Source: Bacillota bacterium
GTDB lineage: Bacteria; Bacillota; Sulfobacillia; Thermaerobacterales; RSA17
Length of the DNA stretch: 37,214 bases
Direction of reading: 5' to 3'
NCBI GenBank assembly: GCA_017577485.1
Contig: PKRI01000017.1
Location: forward strand, 1 to 37,214
The notes beneath the pieces are model-generated. The model worked only from the letters and a program-made list of their open reading frames with translations. It was not told the DNA's origin and did no database searches. A program made the position numbers and the translations under genes. This document shows positions 17,297-25,308 of this stretch, piece by piece (position 1 is the first letter of the stretch; each line of letters opens with the position of its first letter).

Positions 17297-19093
17297 GTGA
17301 GCAACCGTTCGGTGCGGCGTGACCTGGCCGCTTCCCGCTGGGGCGGTTTCACCCTTCATCCCATGGTGATGGGCCGAAGAGCGGCCGTGTCCACCGGGCA
17401 TTACCTGGCCACGGCAGCCGCCATGCACATCCTGCGCTGCGGCGGCAATGCCGTCGATGCCGGTGTGGCCGCCGGCCTGTGCCTCAACGTCGCCCTGTTC
17501 CACCTGACCAGTTTCGGCGGCGTGGCACCCATGGTGATCTTTCACCGCACCACAGGCACCCTGGTCACCCTGGACGGCGTCGGCAGATGGCCCGCCCTGG
17601 CCGATCGTGAACACTTCATCCGCCACCACCAGGGCCGGATCCCGGAGTGGAGCATGCTGCGGGCCGTGACTCCCGGCGCGCCCGATGCGTGGCTCACCGC
17701 CCTGGAGCGTTTCGGCACCCTCACCCTGGGCGAGGTGATGGAACCGGCATGGGAGTTGGCTGCCGGGGGCGTGCCGGTGACTCCCGCCACCAGCGCCGGC
17801 CTTGCGCAGCACGAGCCGGTGCTGGATCAGATCGATCCCCTGGCCCGCTCCCTCTTCTACCCCGGCGGGCGCGCGCTGCGCCCGGGGCGGGTGCTGATTC
17901 AGGACGACCTGGCCGCCACCTTCCGGGCCCTGATGGATGAGGAAGCCCGGGCCCGTCGCGAGGGTCTCGACCGGCAGGAAGCCATACGCAGGGCCCGCGA
18001 CCTCGTCTACAAGGGTTGGATCGCCGAGCGCATGGCCGCCTTCGCCCGGGAGCAGGGCGGGTGGCTGCGGCTGGAGGACCTGGCGGCGCACCGGGTCCAG
18101 ATCGATGTTCCCGTCCACGGCCGCTACCGGGACCTGGACGTGTACACCTGCGGGCCGTGGTCGCAGGGCCCGCTGTTGATTCAGTTCCTCAACCTGGTGG
18201 AGTGCCTGGACCTTGAGGCCCTGGACCACAACAGCGCCGACTACCTGCACCTGCTGATCGAAGCCATGAATCTGGCCTTTTCGGACCGCGAGAATTACTA
18301 CGGCGACCCGCGCTTCGTCCAGGTTCCCCTGGCCGGGCTGATTTCCAAGGACTACGCCAGGGAACAGGCCAGGCGCATCCGGTTGGACCGCGCCTTCGGC
18401 CGCATGCCGGAGCCGGGCGACCCGTGGTGGTATGAGCCCGGCGGCGGCACCAGGCGCTCCCGCCCCGTCGACGTGGATCACTACCGGGCACCGGATGAAG
18501 CGCTGAAAGGGGATACCAGTTACGTGGCCGTGGTGGATGGCGAGGGCAACCTGTTTTCCGCCACCCCCAGCGACCCCACGTTCTGGACCCCGATGGTCCC
18601 CGGCCTGGGCTTCGGGGTATCGGGCCGCGGCTGCCAGTCCCGGGTGGAGGCGGACCACCCTGCCGCCCTGGCCCCCGGGAAGCGTCCGCGGCTGACGCCC
18701 AACCCCGCCGTCATCATGCTGGACGGCGAGCCGCTGATGGCCATCGGCTGCCCCGGGGGCGACGCCCAGACCCAGGCCATGCTCCAGGTGCTGCTGAACA
18801 TTTTCGAGTTCGGCGCCAACGTCCAGGAGGCCATCGAGGCACCCAGGGCGGTGAGCTTCAACTTCCCCAATTCCTTCTCGCCGTTCCCCTACCACCCGGG
18901 GCGTGTGGACATCGAAGCGCGGATCCCCGCCTCCGTCCGCGACGATCTGGCCCGCCGCGGCCACGACGTCCGCGTGCTGGAAGCGTGGGCGCCGTCGGCG
19001 GCCGCGGTCCACGTGGCCGCCGTGAACCCCATCGACGGCGTCCGCATCGGCGGCGCCGACCCTCGCCGCGACGGCCAGGCGTCGGCCTGGTGA
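17297..19093 (+). CDS. ggt: gamma-glutamyltransferase / gamma-glutamyl hydrolase family protein
   Basis: The 598-residue protein is an Ntn-hydrolase of the gamma-glutamyltransferase family, which self-cleaves before a threonine and then transfers or hydrolyses gamma-glutamyl groups. The predicted nucleophile is T407 in GDTSYVAVVDGEGN, followed by Ser where Thr is more usual. The glycine-rich GCPGGDAQTQAMLQVLLN segment and AIEAPR lie in the small subunit. The N-terminal STGHYLATAAAMHILRCGGNAVDA region is typical. No signal peptide is seen, as in cytoplasmic YwrD-like members. I chose the GTG at 17297, after the AGGAGG at 17280-17285. It shares a transcript with the upstream permease, consistent with use of imported gamma-glutamyl peptides; this link is inference. 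Confidence 0.87.
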   Translation: MSNRSVRRDLAASRWGGFTLHPMVMGRRAAVSTGHYLATAAAMHILRCGGNAVDAGVAAGLCLNVALFHLTSFGGVAPMVIFHRTTGTLVTLDGVGRWPALADREHFIRHHQGRIPEWSMLRAVTPGAPDAWLTALERFGTLTLGEVMEPAWELAAGGVPVTPATSAGLAQHEPVLDQIDPLARSLFYPGGRALRPGRVLIQDDLAATFRALMDEEARARREGLDRQEAIRRARDLVYKGWIAERMAAFAREQGGWLRLEDLAAHRVQIDVPVHGRYRDLDVYTCGPWSQGPLLIQFLNLVECLDLEALDHNSADYLHLLIEAMNLAFSDRENYYGDPRFVQVPLAGLISKDYAREQARRIRLDRAFGRMPEPGDPWWYEPGGGTRRSRPVDVDHYRAPDEALKGDTSYVAVVDGEGNLFSATPSDPTFWTPMVPGLGFGVSGRGCQSRVEADHPAALAPGKRPRLTPNPAVIMLDGEPLMAIGCPGGDAQTQAMLQVLLNIFEFGANVQEAIEAPRAVSFNFPNSFSPFPYHPGRVDIEARIPASVRDDLARRGHDVRVLEAWAPSAAAVHVAAVNPIDGVRIGGADPRRDGQASAW

Positions 19094-19102
19094 ACCCGCC
19101 CT

Positions 19103-19134
19103 GCCCCGGCCTGTCGCCGCGAAGCGGCCGGGGC
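19103..19134. terminator. bidirectional hairpin between convergent genes
   Basis: A perfect 9-bp inverted repeat (GCCCCGGCC at 19103-19111 pairing with 19126-19134) lies in the 43-bp gap between the convergent transferase and flavin reductase genes. A tighter alternative hairpin, GCCGC-GAA-GCGGC (19116-19128), overlaps it. No T-run follows on either side, but position and stability favour a shared terminator. Confidence 0.5.
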
Positions 19135-19136
19135 GT

Positions 19137-19763
19137 TCACCTCGCCGCGCCGCGGCCCGGCGGACCCTGCCGGATATCCTCGGAGGCCAGCGGCTTCAGC
19201 AGGTCCCGCGCCTCCGCCATGCCCTGCGCATCGTTGACCACGTCGCCCGGCCGGTCGCCGTACCCGACGGCGACGCCGCCCCAGCGCATGCCCAGGTAGT
19301 AGTGGCACGTGAGCCACAGGGACTTGATCAGCGGTTCCGCCACCGAGCGGTCCTCGTCGGAGACGACGGTGGCGACGAACACCGGCTTGCCCCGCATGCG
19401 CTCCCGGAAGCGCACCTCGGGGTCCCGCAGCGAGCCGCTCCAGCGGTCGAGAAAATCCTTCAGCACCCCCGGCATGGAGTACCAGTAGACGGGCACGGCC
19501 AGCAGCAGCGCGTCGGCGTCGAGGACGCGCCGGAGCACGGCGTCGTAGTCGTCGTCGATGCGCGGGACCGGGCTGCCGCTGTGCCGCACGTCGGGATAGC
19601 GCTCGATGCGGTAGTCGATGAGGCGGATGCGGTCCACTTCCAGCGGGACCGGCGCCGCCGCGACGGCGGTCTCTGCCAGGAGTTCGGCGTTCCCGTTCCT
19701 GCGGTGGCTGGCGATGATGAGGGCCAGCCGGATGGGACGTTCTGGACGCGGTGTTTCCGTCAT
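19137..19763 (-). CDS. NAD(P)H-dependent FMN reductase / flavodoxin-fold oxidoreductase
   Basis: The 208-residue protein has the flavodoxin-like fold of NADPH-dependent FMN reductases. The FMN phosphate loop is IIASHRRNGNAELL at about 16-29, and the flavin-contacting PVYWYSMPGVLKDFLDRW segment is at about 91-108. It is only distantly similar to the other FMN reductase at about 5 kb. I chose the ATG at 19763 because GGGAGGAG lies six to seven bases upstream; longer readings run into the GC-rich divergent spacer. It is divergent from the NodB deacetylase and convergent with the gamma-glutamyltransferase. Iron-sulfur flavoprotein or quinone reductase activity is also possible. Confidence 0.85.
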   Translation of the reverse strand: MTETPRPERPIRLALIIASHRRNGNAELLAETAVAAAPVPLEVDRIRLIDYRIERYPDVRHSGSPVPRIDDDYDAVLRRVLDADALLLAVPVYWYSMPGVLKDFLDRWSGSLRDPEVRFRERMRGKPVFVATVVSDEDRSVAEPLIKSLWLTCHYYLGMRWGGVAVGYGDRPGDVVNDAQGMAEARDLLKPLASEDIRQGPPGRGAAR

Positions 19764-20119
19764 GGCTGCTCCTCCCTCGGTGCGCGGTGGACGTCCGGTC
19801 GAAGCGCGCCCGGCCGGGCCCGTTCTCCCCGCCCCTTTCGGCGTTACGCCGGCCGGGCCCGGGGCGGCCGCCGACAGGACCGCCAACATTGTGGCACTTT
19901 CGGAGGGGGAGGGGACGAGCCCCGCACGCCCCGGCCACCCACCCCGGCGTCCCCACCCTCCGGGGCAACCCCGGGCCGTCCCCGCCCGCGGCGCCCCCAA
20001 CCGGGCATGAGCGCGCCCCCCTCCACGCAACCTATCCCCGCGGAGACCGCGCGGGCCGCCGGCGCCGGCCCCCCGCCACCGGTGCCGCCGGCCCCGCCTG
20101 ACCCGACGGGAGGTCGCCC
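19764..20119. promoter_or_regulatory. 356-bp divergent spacer
   Basis: This gap between the flavin reductase and NodB genes must hold both promoters. It is very GC-rich apart from a short patch at 19886-19905. Both edges carry good ribosome binding sites. I see no clear promoter pair, small gene or RNA. Open frames that cross it have low-complexity Arg/Pro/Gly composition and are not credible. Confidence 0.4.
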
Positions 20120-21094
20120 ATGCCCCCGGATGATCCCGCCGGAACCCGGCGCCGCAGCCCCGCACCCGGCCGGCGCCCCGGCACCGGACCGAGCCGCCGC
20201 CCCGGACGGCGCCCCGGCACCGTCTACGCCGCCCTCTCCCTGGCCGCCCTGGGCGCAGGCCTGGCCGCCCTGCTGCTGCTGGCCGAGCCGGGCACCATCC
20301 GCGGCCAGACAGCCGCCTACATCCCTCAGCCCGCCCCGCCGCCGGCCGCCCCGGCACCCTTCGCGCCCTACGAAGGGTCGGAGGCCCAGCACCGGCGCCT
20401 GGAACTGGCGGACCTGGTGGCCCTCTTCCCCGACCGCGTCGTCCGCCACGGCGCCGCCGACCGCCCGGCGGTGGCGCTCACCTTCGACGACGGGCCCGAC
20501 GACCGCTACACCCCGGCCATCCTGGACATCCTGGCCGAGCACCAGGTGCCCGGCACCTTCTTCATCAACGGCGTGCGGGCGGAGCGCAGCGGCGACGTGC
20601 TGCGCCGCATCGTCAAGGAGGGCCACACCCTGGCCAGCCACGGCTGGGCCCACGCCCGCTACTCCGCCCTGACCCCGGACGGCATCCGCGCCGACCTCAA
20701 CCGCAACAAGGAATTGATCAAGGAACTGGGGGGCGACACGGAGTTGTTCAGGCCGCCCTACGGCGCCCTGGACATGATCGCGGCCGAGGTGGTGGTCAAC
20801 CAGGGCTACCACATCGTCCTGTGGAGCATCGACACCCGCGACTGGATGAACCGCACCGCCGACGAGATCGTCAACACGGTCCTCGAGGAAATTCACCCCG
20901 GCGCCATCATCCTGCAGCACTCGGCGGGCGGCAGCGACATGGACCTGAGCGGCACCGTCGAGGCGCTGCCCATCATCATCCGGGAACTCAAGACCCTGGG
21001 CTACGAGTTCGTCCCGATCCGCGAGTTGATGGGCGCCGTGCCCGCCGGGCCCGCCGAGCCCGAAGCCGGGACCCGGACCGTCCAGCGCCCCTGA
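20120..21094 (+). CDS. membrane-anchored polysaccharide deacetylase (NodB homology domain)
   Basis: The 324-residue protein belongs to carbohydrate esterase family 4. An Arg/Pro-rich cytoplasmic leader (1-33) precedes one hydrophobic segment at about 36-55 and a Pro/Ala-rich linker. The NodB domain starts near 115. Motif 1 is TFDDGPD (121-127) with the metal-binding D124, motif 2 is the SHGWAH stretch with H174 and H178, motif 3 is RPPYG (211-215), and motif 4 is LWSIDTRDW. The last motif reads ILQHSAG, with H267. It should remove acetyl groups from peptidoglycan or another extracellular polysaccharide outside the membrane. The ATG has GGGAGGT upstream. It appears to be a single-gene transcript. 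Confidence 0.9.
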   Translation: MPPDDPAGTRRRSPAPGRRPGTGPSRRPGRRPGTVYAALSLAALGAGLAALLLLAEPGTIRGQTAAYIPQPAPPPAAPAPFAPYEGSEAQHRRLELADLVALFPDRVVRHGAADRPAVALTFDDGPDDRYTPAILDILAEHQVPGTFFINGVRAERSGDVLRRIVKEGHTLASHGWAHARYSALTPDGIRADLNRNKELIKELGGDTELFRPPYGALDMIAAEVVVNQGYHIVLWSIDTRDWMNRTADEIVNTVLEEIHPGAIILQHSAGGSDMDLSGTVEALPIIIRELKTLGYEFVPIRELMGAVPAGPAEPEAGTRTVQRP

Positions 21095-21130
21095 CAGGAG
21101 CTTGGCGGGAGGGGACTCTGAAGAAAGGGG

Positions 21131-21160
21131 CGGGGCCGAACACCGCAGTGCCCGACCCCG
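21131..21160. terminator. weak hairpin between convergent genes
   Basis: CGGGGCCG (21131-21138) can pair with CGACCCCG (21153-21160) with one mismatch around a 14-base loop. On the minus strand it is followed by CCCCTTTCTTC, a mildly pyrimidine-rich tract. It lies between the NodB gene and the convergent hyuB1 and may terminate either. Confidence 0.3.
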
Positions 21161-21193
21161 GGCCACCCCTCGATAACCTGGTTGGGTGCAGCA

Positions 21194-22972
21194 TTACCGG
21201 CCGCGGGTCGGCGGTGCCTCCGGAGCGGACGTGCCCGTGCCGGCCATGGCGGCGCGCCGCGCCCGGGTCGCCTCGGCGTCTATCTCCAGCGTCTGAGGAT
21301 CCAGGACGACCCCGTACTCCCGCTCGGCGGCCTGCGGCGACACGTACCCGCGGACCACGTCCAGGCGCACCGCTTCCGGGTCCCGCTCCAGCGGGTCGCC
21401 GTAGCCGCCGCCTCCCCCGGTCTGGACGCTGACTACGGTGCCGGCCGGCACCGGCAGGCCCGTGCACTTCTGGATCACCCGCTCGCCGGGCCGGCCGGGA
21501 TTGATGACCACGCGGTTGGGCGCGCCGGGCTTGCCGCCGAACAGCCCCCACGCCGGCATCTGGGACCGCTCCTGCGTCGTGGTCAGGGCGGCGTCGTGGT
21601 CCAGGATCAGGTAGTCGCGGTAGTGCCCCAGGCCGCCCCGGAAGCGGCCGGGACCGCCCGAGTCCTCCCGCAGGGCATAGCGGATCACCCGCAGCGGGAA
21701 GCGGTTTTCCAGGATCTCCACCGGCACGTTGCGGGTGTCGCCGTCGGCGATGGCGATCAGCGTGCTCTCGCCATCCCGGAAGGGCGCGGCGCCCCAGCCG
21801 CCGCCCGAGGCCTCCACGTGCAGGTAGGGCCGGCCGCTGCGGGGGTCGGTTCCGAACAGGAAGTGGGCGCACACGTCGCAGTAATGGGCGGCCGGGATGC
21901 GGTCCGGGATGGCCTGGCTCAGGGCCTTGAAGATGGTGTCGCACAGGGTCATCAGGATCAGCCCGTAGACGGCCGACGGCGCCGGCCGCCGGGCGTTGAA
22001 CATGCAGTCGTCGGGCACCACCAGGTGCAGGTTCCGGAACGTGCCCTCGTTGACGGGGCTGAAGGGATTGGTCACCGCCTTGAAGGCGATGCGGGCCCCC
22101 GAGAGCGTGGCGGCGTAGCCGCAGTTGATGGGTCCCCGCACCTGGGGCGACGACCCCGTCAGGTCGATGGTCATCTCATCGCCCTGGACGCGGACGGTCA
22201 CCGCCACCTTCGGATTGGGAGTGCCCACGCCGTCGTCGTCCATGAAGGCCTCGGCGTAGTACTCGCCGTCGGGGATGGCGGCGATCAGCCGCCGCGATTC
22301 GGCCTCGGCCTGGCGGAACATCTCCGCCACCGCGGCCCGCACCGTGTCGCGCCCGTAACGCCGCACCAGGTCCCGGTAGCGCCGGGCGCCGGTGTGGGAC
22401 GCCGCCACCTGGGCGCGCAGGTCGCCCAGCACGCTGTCGGCGTAGCGCACGTTGTCGTAGAGCAGCTGGAACGTGTCCCGCACCGGCTTGCCGCCCTTGT
22501 ACAGGGTGATGGACCGCAGGCGGATGCCTTCCTGGTAGATCTCCGTGGTGTCGGTGGTCCAGCCGCCCGGCGACACGGCGCCGATGTCCAGCCAGTGAGC
22601 CCGGCTGGCGGCGAACCCCAGTAGCGTCCCGTCGTCGTCGAAGATGGGGCCGCAGGCCACTACGTCGTTGAGGTGCGTGCCGACGCTGTAGGTGTCGTTG
22701 ATCAGGTAGATGTCGCCGGGCTCCATGGTCTCGACGCCCACGTCGGCCATGATCTGCTTGACCGACGGCGTCAGGTTGCCCAGGAAGATGGGCAGGCCGG
22801 CGGCCTGCGCCACCATGTCGCCGTCCTCGTTGAAGAGGCCGACGCTGAAGTCCAGGACCTCGTAAATGATGGGATTGTAGGCCGTCCGCATCAGGTTGAT
22901 CTTCATCTCGTCGGCGGCGGCCACGAACCCATGCCGGATGACCTCCAGGGTCACCGGATCCACGGAGCCCAT
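21194..22972 (-). CDS. hyuB: hydantoinase B / 5-oxoprolinase beta-type subunit, first copy
   Basis: The 592-residue protein is the HyuB subunit of an ATP-dependent cyclic-amide hydrolase (N-methylhydantoinase, 5-oxoprolinase, acetone carboxylase superfamily). Typical family segments include DPVTLEVIRHGF at the N-terminus, MRTAYNPIIYEVLDFSVGL, NDTYSVGTHLNDVV, RGPINCGYAATLSGARIAFK, REDSGGPGRFRGG, and the C-terminal GGGGGYGDPLERDP. The ATG was chosen because it overlaps the hyuA1 stop by one base and has GGGAGGG upstream; the longer frame into hyuA1 is an artefact. It forms a complex with HyuA1. Which ring it opens cannot be told from sequence alone. Confidence 0.92.
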   Translation of the reverse strand: MGSVDPVTLEVIRHGFVAAADEMKINLMRTAYNPIIYEVLDFSVGLFNEDGDMVAQAAGLPIFLGNLTPSVKQIMADVGVETMEPGDIYLINDTYSVGTHLNDVVACGPIFDDDGTLLGFAASRAHWLDIGAVSPGGWTTDTTEIYQEGIRLRSITLYKGGKPVRDTFQLLYDNVRYADSVLGDLRAQVAASHTGARRYRDLVRRYGRDTVRAAVAEMFRQAEAESRRLIAAIPDGEYYAEAFMDDDGVGTPNPKVAVTVRVQGDEMTIDLTGSSPQVRGPINCGYAATLSGARIAFKAVTNPFSPVNEGTFRNLHLVVPDDCMFNARRPAPSAVYGLILMTLCDTIFKALSQAIPDRIPAAHYCDVCAHFLFGTDPRSGRPYLHVEASGGGWGAAPFRDGESTLIAIADGDTRNVPVEILENRFPLRVIRYALREDSGGPGRFRGGLGHYRDYLILDHDAALTTTQERSQMPAWGLFGGKPGAPNRVVINPGRPGERVIQKCTGLPVPAGTVVSVQTGGGGGYGDPLERDPEAVRLDVVRGYVSPQAAEREYGVVLDPQTLEIDAEATRARRAAMAGTGTSAPEAPPTRGR

Positions 22973-25035
22973 CAGCGACCCTCCCTGTCGATGACCAGGT
23001 GGCCCCGTTCCGACACCGTCAGGTGGAAGCCGGGATTCAGCACGGTGGTGGCGCCCTTCTCCACCACGATGGCCGGGCCCGGCAGCCGGTTGCCGGCCAG
23101 CAGTTCCTCGCGGGCGTACACCGGCGTCGGCAGCGGCCCGGCGGCGTGGTCGAAGATGCACTCCACCCGGTCGATCAGCGCCGAATCCGGCGGCGCCTCG
23201 CCCCCTGCCGGCAGGGGCGGCAGCTCCAGCCGCGGCAGGCGGCCGAAGGCAGCCACCCGCAGGTTGATGATCTCGGTGGGTTCCGTGCTGGAGGCGTGGC
23301 CGTAGGCCTGCTCGTGCAGCCGGTCGAAGTCGGCCCGGACATCGGCCAGCAGGTCACGGTCGAAGGGCCGCCCGGCCGGCACCGGCACCCGGACCACGTA
23401 CTCCTGCCCGGCGTACCGCATCTCGATGAACCGCTGGAAGTCCACCGGAACCTGGCCGCCCACCTCGTCGGCGATGACCGCCGCCAGTTCCTGCTCCATG
23501 GCCTCAAACTCGCCGGCCAGCGAGGCCGGGTCGGCGGCTTCGGTGGGCTGGGGCCGGGTGCGCACGGCGTCGTGGCGCACGTCGCCGGCCAGCATGCCCA
23601 GCGCCGAGAAGGCCCCGGGCAGCACCGGCACCACCACCCGCGCCACGTTCAGTTCCTCAGCCAGGGCGCAGGCATGCATGGGCCCGGCGCCGCCGAAGGC
23701 CACCAGGGCGAAATCCTTGGGATCCAGGCCGCGCTCCACGGTGATGGCGCGGATGGCGTGACTCATCTTGGTGTTGACGATGCGGATGATGCCGGCGGCG
23801 GCGGCGGTCACGTCGAGACCCACGGACCTGGCCACGGCGGCCACGGCTTCCCGGGCCAGGTCGCGGTCCAGGGTCATGGCGCCGCCCAGGCTGGCCGGCC
23901 GCAGGCGCCCCAGCAGCAGGTTGGCGTCGGTGACCGTGGCCTCCCGGCCGCCGCGGCCGTAGCAGGCCGGTCCAGGCACGGAACCGGCGCTCTGGGGACC
24001 CACCTGCAGCGCTCCCTGGGGATCCACCCAGGCGATGGAGCCACCGCCCGCGCCCACCGAGTGGATGTCCACCATGGGCACCATGACCGGGTGCCGCTCA
24101 AACTTGGCCTCGGCGGTCACCCGCAGTTCGCCCTGCCAGGCCACCGACACGTCGGTGCTGGTGCCGCCCATGTCGAAGGCGATGACGTTCTCGAAGCCCA
24201 GCTGACGCCCCACGAAGGCCGCCGCCACCGACCCGCCGGCGGGACCGGACATGATGGTATGCACCGGCTGCGCCTGCGCCGTCCGCACCGACATGACGCC
24301 GCCGCTGGACTTGTGGATGAACAGCGGGCGCCGGTAGCCCATGCCGGCCAGGCCCGCTTCCATCTCCGCCAGGTACGCGCTGACCCGCGGGGCGATGTAC
24401 GCGTTGATGACGGTGGTGCTGGTGCGCTCGTACTCGCGCCACTCCCGGACCAGACGGCTGGACACCGAAACCTGGGCCTCGGGGTAGCACTCGGCCAGCA
24501 GGGCGGCCACCCGCTCCTCGTGGGCCGGGTTGGCGTAGCTGTGCAGCAGGCAAACGGCGATGGCCCGGATGCCGTGGCGGCGGAAGTGGTCCGCCGCCGC
24601 CCGCACGTCGTCCTCCACCAGCGGCTCGATGACCTCGCCGGCGGGACCGATCCGCTCGCGCACCTCCAGGCGGTGCTCCCGCGGCACCAGCGGCTCCGGC
24701 TTGCGGTAGAACAGGTCGTACATGTCGATGCGGTTGACGCGGCCGATCTCGTAGACGTCCCGGAAGCCGGCGGTGGTGATCAGGCCCACCGGCGCGCCCT
24801 TCTTCTCCAGGAACGTGTTGAGACCCACAGTGGTGCCGTGGACCAGCATGGCCAGCGCCGCCGCGTCCACCTGCGCCCGGCGGAGGCCGTCGGCAATGCC
24901 GGTCCAGAGGTTGTCGGGCGTGGTCGGCGTCTTTTCAATGTAGAGGCTGCCGGTGTGGGTATCGACCAGCACCAGGTCGGTGAAGGTGCCGCCGATGTCC
25001 ACCGCGCAGCGCCGCGCGTCGGCGGGGGCGTCCAT
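22972..25035 (-). CDS. hyuA: hydantoinase A / 5-oxoprolinase alpha-type subunit, first copy
   Basis: The 687-residue protein is the ATP-binding HyuA subunit with an actin/sugar-kinase-like fold. Phosphate motifs are visible: DIGGTFTD at 13-20, VHGTTVGLN near 66, and FDMGGTSTDVS at about 284-294. The VGAGGGSIAWVD and GPACYGRGG...ATVTDAN segments and a FGGAGPMHA motif complete the family pattern. It phosphorylates or activates the cyclic amide so that HyuB can hydrolyse it. The ATG has GGGAGGG upstream. The gene is divergent from an importer operon, across a spacer packed with TTGT-N9-ACAA dyads, which suggests substrate-linked co-regulation with that importer. Confidence 0.92.
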   Translation of the reverse strand: MDAPADARRCAVDIGGTFTDLVLVDTHTGSLYIEKTPTTPDNLWTGIADGLRRAQVDAAALAMLVHGTTVGLNTFLEKKGAPVGLITTAGFRDVYEIGRVNRIDMYDLFYRKPEPLVPREHRLEVRERIGPAGEVIEPLVEDDVRAAADHFRRHGIRAIAVCLLHSYANPAHEERVAALLAECYPEAQVSVSSRLVREWREYERTSTTVINAYIAPRVSAYLAEMEAGLAGMGYRRPLFIHKSSGGVMSVRTAQAQPVHTIMSGPAGGSVAAAFVGRQLGFENVIAFDMGGTSTDVSVAWQGELRVTAEAKFERHPVMVPMVDIHSVGAGGGSIAWVDPQGALQVGPQSAGSVPGPACYGRGGREATVTDANLLLGRLRPASLGGAMTLDRDLAREAVAAVARSVGLDVTAAAAGIIRIVNTKMSHAIRAITVERGLDPKDFALVAFGGAGPMHACALAEELNVARVVVPVLPGAFSALGMLAGDVRHDAVRTRPQPTEAADPASLAGEFEAMEQELAAVIADEVGGQVPVDFQRFIEMRYAGQEYVVRVPVPAGRPFDRDLLADVRADFDRLHEQAYGHASSTEPTEIINLRVAAFGRLPRLELPPLPAGGEAPPDSALIDRVECIFDHAAGPLPTPVYAREELLAGNRLPGPAIVVEKGATTVLNPGFHLTVSERGHLVIDREGR

Positions 25036-25100
25036 GGAATCCCTCCCTGTGGCTCATTTCCAGCCTAAGAATGGGATTTTCCACGCTACAATGGGCGTTG

Positions 25101-25109
25101 CCGACAAAA
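25101..25109 (-). promoter_or_regulatory. operator half-site TTTTGTCGG
   Basis: On the minus strand TTTTGTCGG follows the first TTGT-N9-ACAA dyad after 13 bases, in the direction of hyuA1. Exactly the same nine bases at the same 13-base distance follow the dyad upstream of hyuA2. Read as a half-operator, its ACAA is 15 bases from the next TTGT, matching the 15-base gap between the second and third dyads. Confidence 0.6.
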
Positions 25110-25122
25110 CTGCCGTGCGGGG

Positions 25123-25139
25123 TTGTGGGGGCTCTACAA
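25123..25139. promoter_or_regulatory. operator dyad A, TTGT-N9-ACAA
   Basis: The first of three 17-bp dyads in the hyuA1/importer spacer. It shares TACAAGCGTC on its right with the minus-strand reading of the dyad upstream of hyuA2. Confidence 0.7.
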
Positions 25140-25163
25140 GCGTCCGGGCCTCCCGAGGGCGTT

Positions 25164-25180
25164 TTGTACCCGTCACACAA
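25164..25180. promoter_or_regulatory. operator dyad B, TTGT-N9-ACAA
   Basis: The second dyad, TTGTA-N7-CACAA, is centred 41 bp from dyad A and 32 bp from dyad C. These distances are close to four and three helical turns, so bound proteins would lie on one face of the DNA. Confidence 0.7.
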
Positions 25181-25195
25181 GCGGGACCGGGCGTC

Positions 25196-25212
25196 TTGTC
25201 TTGACCCGACAA
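25196..25212. promoter_or_regulatory. operator dyad C, TTGT-N9-ACAA
   Basis: The third dyad, TTGTC-N7-GACAA, has perfect five-base arms. A -10-like TAACAT lies at 25236-25241 without a good -35. If that is the promoter of the importer operon, dyad C is centred about 44 bases upstream of transcription, a typical activator position. Confidence 0.7.
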
Positions 25213-25308
25213 AGGGAAAGACGGCGACACCGCCCTAACATCATGGCGTATCGAGCCGCGTCAACCGCAGGGAGGGCTCTACACAAAAAACCGAAGGAGG
25301 CCGAGCGC

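Noticed and set aside
22973..23161. N-terminal extension of hyuB1 into hyuA1
   Set aside because: The extension is Arg/Gly/Pro-rich shadow sequence; the ATG at 22972 overlaps the hyuA1 stop and has GGGAGGG upstream, as in other hyuAB pairs.
25123..25308. N-terminal extension of the third binding protein
   Set aside because: It would place the lipoprotein signal 62 residues inside the protein and translate the operator dyads. The ATG at 25309 has a perfect ribosome site.
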